From NCBI GenBank assembly GCA_030431515.1, contig JAUIIX010000033.1, positions 1 through 35,655 of the forward strand: 35,655 nucleotides of DNA, written 5' to 3'. Shown here piece after piece: positions 24,207-32,899 of this stretch (position 1 is its first letter; the number at the start of each line of letters is the position of its first letter). The DNA is from a bacterium. GTDB taxonomy: Bacteria; Bacteroidota; Ignavibacteria; Kapaibacteriales; UBA2268. Position numbers and translations under genes: made by a program. The notes below the pieces were generated by a model. It made no database searches and was not told the origin of the DNA. It worked only from the letters and a program-made list of their open reading frames with translations.

Positions 24207-27200
24207 TTAATTGATTACAACAAATTTTTCGTAAAAGGTATATATCTGCATTGTCTTTTCATCAGATATATTGATTTTAACAAGGTACACTCCGTTATTT
24301 AACTTGTGTTTAATTGGGATTTTAAGTTTATCTGCTATATATTGATTATTTATAGAATAAGAATTAAATCCATTCATATCAAATACATCAATAGTTATGT
24401 TAGAATTATTTGGAATAAAGATGTCTAAAGAAAGATTTTCACTTATTGGATTTGGCGATATTTTTTCTACAAAAGGTAAATTATGAGATTTATATAGACG
24501 AGTACCACCAATTTGACAAAGGTCTATTACTCTTAATAGTCCATTTGTAAAATCTATAATTTTTGCTTCGTCATTTTCAATAAATTCTATATCTGATATA
24601 TTTAACTCAGAAGTTGAGTCATTCCCCCAAAGAACAGTATTTGGAAAAATAGTCCATTTATTATTCTTTAACTCATCGAAGTTTAATGTATAATTTTCAT
24701 ACATTAAGTCATTGTTGTATAGCAAATCATTATTTGAGGTTTTTAATAAACTTGGATTGTAGGATAGTTTAAATTTTAATCCTTGTTTCTCTTTAAAATC
24801 AAATTTATCATAACTGATTAAGTTTATATTTAAAGGAACTTCATCACCTACATTTGAATTAATATCATCTATCGAAATACTTAATTGAGGAATATCACCC
24901 AAGTAAAACTCTAAAAGAATTGAATCAGATTTACCACATTCATCTTCAATTAAAAAATCTACTATTCTTGGAGTCAATTCTGAATATTCAATGTAAAATG
25001 TAGAACTTGAATTAATCGGAGTAGATAGTGGTTGAATATCAGTAATTTTAACTCCTTCAAAAATATAACTGATATAATTCCAATTAAGTTCAGTATTCCC
25101 TAAATTTTCTACTACAAAATATGACTCACTTTTTTGACTACTTTTTATTTCAACTTGTTTGTAAGTTTCAAAAATATTAAATCTTACATCTTCTCTATCT
25201 ATTTCTAAATCAATATTATATTCAATTCCATTAATCTCAAATGTTATAATTTCAGAATAAAAACCATATTTAGTTAATTTTAAATTTAATAAAATACTTT
25301 CTTGAATATTTGATTTTAAAGTAATGGGATAAGTTATATTATTAGTAATTTCAAGAGTGCTTGTAATTTTTGATATTTCAATATTTTCTGAATTAAGATT
25401 TTTGATTTGTAAGTTTAAATTTAATATACTATCGCATTTACTTTTAAGAGAATAACTCTTTTGATATTCAATATTATTTGAATTCTGCATCATTTTTGAA
25501 CTTAATTTAATGCTTTGTTGTATATTGCAATTATCAACTAAATCAAACAGTTCAATCTCTTGATTATTAGTTAAATTAGTGTATTCAAATATAAATGTTG
25601 AACTTTCATTTTTATTTATTTCTATATTTGTGATATTAATTAATTTGAAGTCAGAATTATTAATAGAATAAGGTAATTGGTAGTCCCATTTAATTAATTT
25701 ATCACCTGTATTAGTAACTACTAACTCTTGGTTAACTTGCTGATTTAATTGATTAACTTCAAAAATTAATTCACTTGTACTATAATTATACTCTGTTAAG
25801 TTATTTATGAAGTTTATACTATCTTTAACAATTATATAATTATTATCATTTGATTTAAATTGAAAGTCTAAATCAAAGGTTCCAGAATTATTTTCATTTA
25901 TAGTTGCAATTATTATTTCTTCGGAAGAAGGAGAAATCTCAAAATTAAACTTATCAAAATTAATATTATTTGCAGATAAATCAGATATTTGTAAAATAGA
26001 TTTACCGTTATTTCTAAATTTTATTTCAAAAGTTTTATTTAGATTACATTCAGAAATCAAAGTATCTTGAAAAGTAAATTCTAATTCAGGTTTGATTCCA
26101 ATTCCAGATAAACTAATTCTTGAAGGTGCATTTTCTTCATTAAAATATATTAAAGCTATTGAGTTAGTCCTTAGGGCTTGTTTTGTTTCAAATTCAAATA
26201 CAAGCAATTTTGTATTCTGATTATTAGATTTTAAAGTTGAGGATGCACCACCTTGTATAATTTTATAAGAAATTAAATCTGGACCTACTATTCTAATACT
26301 ATCAACTATTATGTCATTAATACTTGAATTAGAAATCTCTAATTGCTTTCTTATTGGAGTATTCAATTCTACTTCTCCAAAATCTAAATTATAATCTTTT
26401 ATACCATTTGAGTATCCGATACCAGATATACTTGTGGAATACTTATTTAATTCTGTGAAGATCTCAATCCTTGAATTATAATTATTTTCACTTTTTGGTG
26501 TAAAAGATACTTCTAATTTTAAGTATTTATCAGATTCTAAAGAAATATTTTTAATAGATTGTATAGTAAAGACATTATTAAAATCATTTAATAATCTAAT
26601 TGAATCAATTTTAACAGGAATTAAAGAAGTAATTTTAATGAAATTAGTTATGCTATCTACTTTTGTTCTATTTATTAATACCTTTCCGAAATCAAAACCA
26701 TTAATATCAATATTTGCATTTACTAAGCTAAAATTAGAATTTGATGTAGTTCTAAATTCAGGATATTGATCTACAGCATTAAATTTTACTGTTTGACCAC
26801 TATTTTTACCAAAAGAACTAACTGCAATTCTTGAGTTATCAGGACTCCAACATAGATCATTATTTCGCCATGAAGATTCACTATTTATATCATATTTCTC
26901 ACTATAATCATCTGCACTATAAATATATGTTTTTCCTCTATCACCAGTAAAAGTAAACAATTTACTATCAAGATTTGCTCTTACTTTACTTAATGTTTCG
27001 TTTACTTTAAATGAATAAACTTCTGCACCAAGATTAGAAGATGAAATAATTAATTGATTATTAAATGCTTGAGAACTCACGGATACAAGTCTATCATTAT
27101 CAAGCCAATCTAAAGATGTAACTTCTCCTCTATGAACAGGATATTTAGAAACAGGAAGGTAATTACTTGCAAACAATACTGAAATACTTGTATCACCTAA

Positions 27201-29096
27201 AGCGATGGCAATTTTACTCCCATTAGGTGAAAATCTTATATCATTGATACTTTTTTGAGATACTTTTTCAGTTTTAATAATAGATAAGTCAGAGGAATTC
27301 CAAACCTTTAAGTTTCCATATTTATCACCTGACAATATTTTTGATCCATCTGGACTCCATTCTATAACACTTACTTCATCTGGATATGCTTGAATGCTAT
27401 CTACGGGAGTATCATTATTATCTAACCATAATTTAATTTTCCCATCACTTCCAGCGCTTGCAAACCTAATTGCATCTGGTGACCACTCAACATCAGTAAC
27501 AACAGGATGAGCATATATTTTCTTAGTTTGAGAATGATTAAATCCACTAACAAAACGAATATATCCATCATTTCCACCAAGAATTAAATTCAAACCACTC
27601 TTCTGCCAAGATATAGAAGTGTTATTTATCGAATCTGTATTTATAACTTTGTATTCATAAGCAGACGAGTCTGACAATTTTGTTATTCTTATCAAACATT
27701 CATTACTAGTTATAAATGGATATTTATATTTATAACTATACCCGGAATATTGTTTTACAACTTCTTGCCATTTATTCCCATTATCAGAAGAAAATTCAAT
27801 AAGCAATTTATCATCTGGGTAATTAGCTTGCCATTTAATAAGCGAATCAGCCCCTCTATAATAAATTTCACCTCCATTTGGTTCAATGATATCAATGTAT
27901 GATTCATTTGCTCCTTCTGGCTTCCCACCACTTGCAAAGAAAGTATTATCCTGACATACATTTGAGTTAATAGTAAATTCGCTAAATTGAAATCCTTCTT
28001 CATCGTATTCAAAATCAATAAATAAACTGATTTCAGTATCTTTAGGAATTGTTATTGGATAATTAATACCAGTTGGTAAAACTATCTTAAATTTAGAATT
28101 AGAAGAAACAATTGAATCTATAACTAAAGTATCAACTCTTGCTTCTAACTTTAATATTCTTCTACCACTTGTATTTATTTTTGTATCATTGAAGGAATAG
28201 AATTGACTGTTAGGATAATAAAATGAAGAAAGTAAATTTTCTTCAACTTTATATTTTGAACTATTGTTAGAATTAGAGTAATTATAGTTTACAGTTCTTT
28301 CTATATCACAATTATTACTAAACCATTCTATCGAACAAGTATTTTCAATTTCAGATAATTTATAAATTGTTTGATAAATATTAACTATTTGTTTTAAGGT
28401 AGTAACGTTATCATAAATTATACCACCTGTGTTATTACTAACTTCTTCAAGAAACTTAGGAACTTCATTAAATAATACAATAGAATAAACAATAGCATTT
28501 ATTTTTTTTGCTTCATCAATAACTTCTTGATACTTACCTGTAGATACTCCATCAGTTAGAAAAATTATTATAGGTTGATTCTTTGCTCTTTTTGCTAAAG
28601 CTATTGCTCCATTATCCTTATTTAAAAAAGCTTTTTCAAAATTAGTTCCACCCAATAAAATCATGCTTCCTAATGAAGTTAAAAGTAAATTCTTATCAGA
28701 AGTAAAATCATTGACCAATAAGGCGTCATCAGAAAATCCAGAAATAGCAACTTCACTTTTGCTATTGATTAATTCGATTAAACTATTAGCTCCTTGAATA
28801 GCAAGATTAAAAGATATTCCTTTCATTGATAATGATAAGTCCATAGAAAGTATAGTAGATGTTGCTTTCTTTTCAGGTATATTACCACATTCTAAAGAAA
28901 TTACTTCTCTTTCAATACCATTTTCAAATAAATTAAAGTAGTCTTTATTTGGTGAATATATAACATTACCATTTACATCTAATAATAAAATATTACTTTT
29001 TATTAAAGGATAATTTGAAGCATCTATATTAAATAGTTGTACGCTTTGAGAATAAACAAAGTTAGTTAAAGTTATTATTAGTAAAAATATTTTCAA
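24207..29096 (-). CDS. Giant secreted protein: VWA, WD40, Hydin/ASH-like repeats, T9SS C-terminal domain
   Basis: This 1629-residue exported protein has a signal peptide (MKIFLLIITLTNFVYS). A von Willebrand A domain follows with MIDAS residues D86-x-S88-x-S90 (SMDLSLS), TNFEKAF and FLTDGVS. An Ig-like PNGGE segment (YIDIIEPNGGEIYYRG) leads to seven or so WD40 blades at residues 520-770 (DVEWSPDAIRFASAGSDG, VIEWSPDGSKILSG). About 700 residues of repeated beta-sandwich modules of choice-of-anchor or ASH/Hydin type come next (DFGKVLINRTKVDSI, DYNLDFGEVELNTPIRKQL). A cohesin-like domain (about 1400-1500) precedes a T9SS sorting domain (ISPNPISENLSL, NNGVYLVKINIS). WD40 repeats in a secreted bacterial protein are uncommon. 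It may bind surface ligands or sense them by scaffold assembly; its partners are unknown. Confidence 0.85.
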   Translation of the reverse strand: MKIFLLIITLTNFVYSQSVQLFNIDASNYPLIKSNILLLDVNGNVIYSPNKDYFNLFENGIEREVISLECGNIPEKKATSTILSMDLSLSMKGISFNLAIQGANSLIELINSKSEVAISGFSDDALLVNDFTSDKNLLLTSLGSMILLGGTNFEKAFLNKDNGAIALAKRAKNQPIIIFLTDGVSTGKYQEVIDEAKKINAIVYSIVLFNEVPKFLEEVSNNTGGIIYDNVTTLKQIVNIYQTIYKLSEIENTCSIEWFSNNCDIERTVNYNYSNSNNSSKYKVEENLLSSFYYPNSQFYSFNDTKINTSGRRILKLEARVDTLVIDSIVSSNSKFKIVLPTGINYPITIPKDTEISLFIDFEYDEEGFQFSEFTINSNVCQDNTFFASGGKPEGANESYIDIIEPNGGEIYYRGADSLIKWQANYPDDKLLIEFSSDNGNKWQEVVKQYSGYSYKYKYPFITSNECLIRITKLSDSSAYEYKVINTDSINNTSISWQKSGLNLILGGNDGYIRFVSGFNHSQTKKIYAHPVVTDVEWSPDAIRFASAGSDGKIKLWLDNNDTPVDSIQAYPDEVSVIEWSPDGSKILSGDKYGNLKVWNSSDLSIIKTEKVSQKSINDIRFSPNGSKIAIALGDTSISVLFASNYLPVSKYPVHRGEVTSLDWLDNDRLVSVSSQAFNNQLIISSSNLGAEVYSFKVNETLSKVRANLDSKLFTFTGDRGKTYIYSADDYSEKYDINSESSWRNNDLCWSPDNSRIAVSSFGKNSGQTVKFNAVDQYPEFRTTSNSNFSLVNANIDINGFDFGKVLINRTKVDSITNFIKITSLIPVKIDSIRLLNDFNNVFTIQSIKNISLESDKYLKLEVSFTPKSENNYNSRIEIFTELNKYSTSISGIGYSNGIKDYNLDFGEVELNTPIRKQLEISNSSINDIIVDSIRIVGPDLISYKIIQGGASSTLKSNNQNTKLLVFEFETKQALRTNSIALIYFNEENAPSRISLSGIGIKPELEFTFQDTLISECNLNKTFEIKFRNNGKSILQISDLSANNINFDKFNFEISPSSEEIIIATINENNSGTFDLDFQFKSNDNNYIIVKDSINFINNLTEYNYSTSELIFEVNQLNQQVNQELVVTNTGDKLIKWDYQLPYSINNSDFKLINITNIEINKNESSTFIFEYTNLTNNQEIELFDLVDNCNIQQSIKLSSKMMQNSNNIEYQKSYSLKSKCDSILNLNLQIKNLNSENIEISKITSTLEITNNITYPITLKSNIQESILLNLKLTKYGFYSEIITFEINGIEYNIDLEIDREDVRFNIFETYKQVEIKSSQKSESYFVVENLGNTELNWNYISYIFEGVKITDIQPLSTPINSSSTFYIEYSELTPRIVDFLIEDECGKSDSILLEFYLGDIPQLSISIDDINSNVGDEVPLNINLISYDKFDFKEKQGLKFKLSYNPSLLKTSNNDLLYNNDLMYENYTLNFDELKNNKWTIFPNTVLWGNDSTSELNISDIEFIENDEAKIIDFTNGLLRVIDLCQIGGTRLYKSHNLPFVEKISPNPISENLSLDIFIPNNSNITIDVFDMNGFNSYSINNQYIADKLKIPIKHKLNNGVYLVKINISDEKTMQIYTFYEKFVVIN

Positions 29097-29104
29097 ATTT
29101 AACT

Positions 29105-29129
29105 CATTTTAGAAAAAACATTTTAGAAA
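29105..29129. repeat. Tandem-spaced direct repeat CATTTTAGAAA in divergent promoter region
   Basis: CATTTTAGAAA occurs at 29105-29115 and again at 29119-29129, one copy every 14 bases. It lies between the divergent giant T9SS protein and purB, upstream of the candidate purB -7 box. Either gene could use it as an operator, or it may be chance in AT-rich DNA. Confidence 0.3.
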
Positions 29130-29154
29130 TATGTAACAATTATAATATATATCG

Positions 29155-29162
29155 TATTTTTG
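29155..29162 (+). promoter_or_regulatory. Putative -7 box for purB
   Basis: TATTTTTG matches TAnnTTTG and lies 31 bases before the ATG at 29194. No clear -33 element is seen. Confidence 0.35.
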
Positions 29163-29193
29163 TAAAAATTATTTGATTTTAAAGGAAAAAATT

Positions 29194-30489
29194 ATGGTTG
29201 AGAGATATACTTTACCTGAAATGGGTGCAATTTGGACAGAACAGAATAAGTATAATACTTGGTTAGAGATTGAAATATTAGCAGTTGAAGCAATGGCCGA
29301 GTTAGGAATTTTAACAAAAGAGACTGCTCAACATATTAGAAGTACTGCAAAGTGTGATGCTAATAGAATATTAGAAATAGAAGAAGTAACTAAACATGAT
29401 ATAATTGCTTTTTTAACAAATGTAGAAGAGCATGTTGGCGAAGATTCAAGATTTATACATTTGGGTATGACTTCTTCCGATGTTTTAGATACTGCATTAT
29501 CTGTGCAATTAAAACAAGCATCTGAGATTATATCAAAAGACATTGATAATTTAATTGAAGTATTAAAAAGAAGAGCAATTGAATTTAAACATACACCTTG
29601 TGTAGGTAGAAGTCACGGTATTCACGCTGAAGCGATGACTTTCGGAATAAAGTTTGCCTTATGGTTAGATGAATTATATCGCCTTAAAAAAAGATTTGAT
29701 TTAGCTGTTGAAGATGTTTCTTTATGTATGATTTCTGGTGCTGTTGGTACTTATGAACACATGGAACCATTCATTGAAGAATATGTTGCTAATAAATTAG
29801 GACTTAAACCAGTAAATGTTTCAACTCAAGTAATATCAAGAGATGTTCACTCAAGTTATATGCAGGTATTGGCTTCGATTGGTTCATTAATTGAAAAAAT
29901 TTCAATTGAAATTAGACATCTACAAAGAACTGAAGTAAGAGAAGCAGAAGAATTCTTCTCAAAAGGACAAAAAGGAAGCTCTGCAATGCCTCATAAGCGT
30001 AATCCTATTGCTTCTGAAAATCTTACTGGTCAAGCAAGATTATTACGTTCTAATAGTATGGCTGCCATTGAAAATAATGCTTTATGGCACGAAAGAGATA
30101 TAAGTCATTCTTCTGTTGAAAGAGTTATAATGCCTGACTCTACAATTATAGCAAATTATGCTTTAAGAAGAATTACTCGAGTCCTTGATAATTTAGTAGT
30201 ATATCCAGAAAGAATGATGGAGAATTTAGAATTAACTCATGGTTTGATTCACTCACAAAAAGTTTTGTTGTCATTAGCAAAAAAAGGTGTTAAACGTCAA
30301 GAAGCTTATGTATGGGTGCAACGTAATGCAATGAAAACTTGGGACGAAAAAATTCCATTAATGACAAATTTATTGAATGATGAAGATATAATGAAATACT
30401 TTACAGAAAAAGAATTAAATGATTTATTTTCATTTGAAAAAGTGTTCCAATCAGTTGATTATATGTTTAAAAGATTAGGAATAAGTTAA
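29194..30489 (+). CDS. purB: Adenylosuccinate lyase
   Basis: PurB catalyses two purine-pathway cleavages: SAICAR to AICAR, and adenylosuccinate to AMP, each releasing fumarate. The 431-residue protein has TSSDVLDTALS, the catalytic-histidine segment CVGRSHGIHAEAMTFG, and the signature loop GSSAMPHKRNPIASENLTG. All are expected for an active enzyme. I start at ATG 29194, seven bases after AAAGGA. An in-frame TTG at 29173 would add seven residues, including the ribosome-binding site itself. It is monocistronic, with a candidate promoter upstream and a strong terminator after the stop. Confidence 0.97.
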   Translation: MVERYTLPEMGAIWTEQNKYNTWLEIEILAVEAMAELGILTKETAQHIRSTAKCDANRILEIEEVTKHDIIAFLTNVEEHVGEDSRFIHLGMTSSDVLDTALSVQLKQASEIISKDIDNLIEVLKRRAIEFKHTPCVGRSHGIHAEAMTFGIKFALWLDELYRLKKRFDLAVEDVSLCMISGAVGTYEHMEPFIEEYVANKLGLKPVNVSTQVISRDVHSSYMQVLASIGSLIEKISIEIRHLQRTEVREAEEFFSKGQKGSSAMPHKRNPIASENLTGQARLLRSNSMAAIENNALWHERDISHSSVERVIMPDSTIIANYALRRITRVLDNLVVYPERMMENLELTHGLIHSQKVLLSLAKKGVKRQEAYVWVQRNAMKTWDEKIPLMTNLLNDEDIMKYFTEKELNDLFSFEKVFQSVDYMFKRLGIS

Positions 30490-30513
30490 CTTAAACTTTA
30501 TACTTTTACTTAA

Positions 30514-30546
30514 AAAAAAAACGACTCTTTATGAGTCGTTTTTTTT
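30514..30546 (+). terminator. Rho-independent terminator after purB
   Basis: Arms 30514-30527 (AAAAAAAACGACTC) and 30533-30546 (GAGTCGTTTTTTTT) pair over 14 bp around the loop TTTAT, with a GC-containing core CGACTC/GAGTCG and a T-run. It begins 24 bases after the purB stop. Confidence 0.85.
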
Positions 30547-30626
30547 ATTTGTTTAACCTTTTCTTTTTCATTTAAAATTATTTTCTAATAAATATACAAT
30601 TACTTTTATATTATCTCGTATTTTAG

Positions 30627-30634
30627 TAATTTTG
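30627..30634 (+). promoter_or_regulatory. Putative -7 box for the barrel/RsbW-like/ATPase operon
   Basis: TAATTTTG lies 21 bases before the ATG at 30656, after the purB terminator. It is the same 8-mer seen before murC, adk, pirin, HPt, oligopeptidase B and the flavoprotein gene. Confidence 0.45.
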
Positions 30635-30655
30635 AATTATTAAATCAATTTTTTA

Positions 30656-32491
30656 ATGTTTAAACTATTTTCATTATTGTTAATTTCAAATGTGCTTCTA
30701 CTTTCAACTGAAATTAGCTATGTAAACTATGGATTTAACAGAATTAATGAAAATATAAATTTTAATTTGAATGCTGATATAAACTTTAATAATTCATTTG
30801 GGGATTTTAAAATTCAACAAGAATATTACGGAAATTCTTATCTCCTAAATAAAAACATTAATGATAATCAAAAATTTACTTTTAACTGGGAAAAAAAAGC
30901 AATTAGCAAACTTTATTATACATTAAAGAATCATACTCAATATGTAGGAAATAATTTTAATGTAAGCAATAACAACAATTTGCTTAATTATAGTTTTATG
31001 CCTGGTTTGATGTATCACTTTGAAGAATCTAATTTCTTAACTTTTTATTATGGTTTAGATTACCATAATCAATCAAATGTACTTTCTAATGCTTCAGCAT
31101 TTGCTTCTGACTTTGATTATAGTTTTAATTTTGATGATTTCTTAATAAGTACACAATATGAAAATTATTACACAAATCGAAGTCTTAATAGAGATTATAA
31201 TACTAATAATGCTGAAATAAGTATATCGAAAGTTGATGAAAATTCTAGTTTAAATATTAATTCTAATTACAATTCTATTAAAAATGACTTCATTCGTTCA
31301 TTTGATGAAGATGAAGTTCAAATTGAAAACAGAAATGAGGATAAGTTAAATTTATCTTTAGATATGTCTTATTATTTATTCAATAGTTTGAAAAATGAAA
31401 TCAGAGTTCACTATTTACAGACTTCAAGAGATAATTCCTATAGGAACTTTGATTTGAATAATTCAAGATCTGGTTTAAAAGAAGTTAGATTTTTAAATAC
31501 TTATGATTTATATACTCGTTTTACATATACTATTGATAAATCATTCTTAAGATTTGCTATTCAATATAAAGATGAAGATTTATCTAATGAAGCATTACAA
31601 AAATTTGATATTAGTCCTAATGACTTGATTAATCAACAGAATAATATTTCTTTACTTGATTATAAAAATAGTTTTACCAGATTATATTTTGAAAATATTA
31701 TCTACTTAAATAATAGAAACTTGCTAATTAGTGATTTTGTTTTTGAAGTAAATAGATACGATACGCCCAGTAAAAATGAACATAGAGATAGAGATCAGCT
31801 TATCATAAGGTACAATCAAAAATATGAGCATATTTTCTCTTCAATTTTTCAAGGTGGAGTTGAACTTGAAGGAAGATTTCGACATTTAGTATATTTAAAA
31901 AAAGAAAATTCAATCAATAACGTCAAAGAAAGAAGTATAAAGTTTATTCCTTATTTTAAGTATGATTATAATGACTTAGAATTTAGTCCAGAATTTCAAA
32001 TATTTGTAAATTTTAGAAGTTATGACTATGAACATCTATTTCAAACAATAAAAAGTGATATACAAAGGTCTTTGACAATTAGAGATTCAGTTAATTATAA
32101 GTTTAATTCTCATTTTAGAATTAATGTATCTTACTTATTTAGATATAGGGAAACTGGATTATTCAGTTGGGATAGATTTTCTCAATCAGTATCTGACGAA
32201 AAATTAGAATTTTATACTAATTCTTTGATTTATTACTATGATAGAGATAATTTTTATGGTGTTGGGATTAGATATTATAATCTCAGTTTAGAAAGTCAAA
32301 GAAACTTAGGTAATCTAGGTAATGATTCGTTCTTTTTAAAATCTATTAGTCCTGTAGTAGATTTAGGATTTAAGCTTAATGATAGGACAAGTTTAGCATT
32401 ATACGGTTGGTACGAATATCAGAAAATAGGCGATAATTCAAGAATTATTCCTAATTTGCGTTTAGAAACAAAAATTGATATTAATAAATGA
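30656..32491 (+). CDS. Outer-membrane beta-barrel protein (uncharacterised)
   Basis: This 611-residue protein opens with a signal sequence (MFKLFSLLLISNVLLLSTE). Dozens of short alternating strands rich in Y, F and N follow, such as NFLTFYYGLDYHNQ, NSLKNEIRVHYLQ, SFLRFAIQYKDED, FYGVGIRYYNLSLES and TSLALYGWYEYQ. That pattern is typical of a large outer-membrane barrel. There is no TonB plug and no recognised enzymatic domain. It ends in a strand-like LRLETKIDINK rather than a C-terminal aromatic. Its stop overlaps the next start (ATGA), so it is coupled to the RsbW-like and ATPase genes. No specific family is recognised. Confidence 0.7.
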   Translation: MFKLFSLLLISNVLLLSTEISYVNYGFNRINENINFNLNADINFNNSFGDFKIQQEYYGNSYLLNKNINDNQKFTFNWEKKAISKLYYTLKNHTQYVGNNFNVSNNNNLLNYSFMPGLMYHFEESNFLTFYYGLDYHNQSNVLSNASAFASDFDYSFNFDDFLISTQYENYYTNRSLNRDYNTNNAEISISKVDENSSLNINSNYNSIKNDFIRSFDEDEVQIENRNEDKLNLSLDMSYYLFNSLKNEIRVHYLQTSRDNSYRNFDLNNSRSGLKEVRFLNTYDLYTRFTYTIDKSFLRFAIQYKDEDLSNEALQKFDISPNDLINQQNNISLLDYKNSFTRLYFENIIYLNNRNLLISDFVFEVNRYDTPSKNEHRDRDQLIIRYNQKYEHIFSSIFQGGVELEGRFRHLVYLKKENSINNVKERSIKFIPYFKYDYNDLEFSPEFQIFVNFRSYDYEHLFQTIKSDIQRSLTIRDSVNYKFNSHFRINVSYLFRYRETGLFSWDRFSQSVSDEKLEFYTNSLIYYYDRDNFYGVGIRYYNLSLESQRNLGNLGNDSFFLKSISPVVDLGFKLNDRTSLALYGWYEYQKIGDNSRIIPNLRLETKIDINK

Positions 32492-32898
32492 AAGAGTATT
32501 TTGAAATAAGGAAAGTTAAAAGTAGTAAAAATATCATTAGAGATTTTGAAGATTTATTTTTGGATTATAAAGATAAATACAATGTTAAAGATGATATTTA
32601 CTTTAAAATAATGGTTGCTGTTACAGAAGGCATTAATAATGCAGCAGGACATGGCAATAAGTACGACCCTTCTAAGTTAGTTACTGTTGAACTAAAAGGT
32701 GATAATACATATATTAACTGTAAAATTCAAGATGAAGGATTAGGATTTAATCCTGAAAAAGTGGCTGACCCTAGAAATCCTGAAAACTTACTAAAAGACA
32801 ATGGTAGAGGCGTATTCTTAATGAAAGAATTAGCAAATGATTTTAATGTAACCAAACTTAATAATGGTACTTTAGTCGAATTAATCTTTAAATTTTGA
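32488..32898 (+). CDS. RsbW-like anti-sigma / serine kinase-type HATPase protein
   Basis: This 136-residue cytoplasmic protein is a stand-alone GHKL ATPase of the anti-sigma regulatory type. The N-box is E47-x-x-x-N51 in VTEGINNAAGHGN, G1 is DEGLGF, and G2 is GRGVFLMKEL. RsbW/SpoIIAB relatives bind ATP, phosphorylate an anti-sigma antagonist, and sequester a sigma factor. No STAS antagonist, PP2C phosphatase or sigma factor is encoded next to it. The start overlaps the barrel gene stop as ATGA, and the ATPase ATG follows one base after the stop. Confidence 0.9.
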   Translation: MKEYFEIRKVKSSKNIIRDFEDLFLDYKDKYNVKDDIYFKIMVAVTEGINNAAGHGNKYDPSKLVTVELKGDNTYINCKIQDEGLGFNPEKVADPRNPENLLKDNGRGVFLMKELANDFNVTKLNNGTLVELIFKF

Positions 32899-32899
32899 A

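Noticed and set aside
29173-29193. TTG start for purB seven codons upstream
   Set aside because: That stretch includes the AAAGGA ribosome-binding sequence serving the ATG at 29194; the standard PurB N-terminus (MVERYTLPEMG) starts at the ATG.
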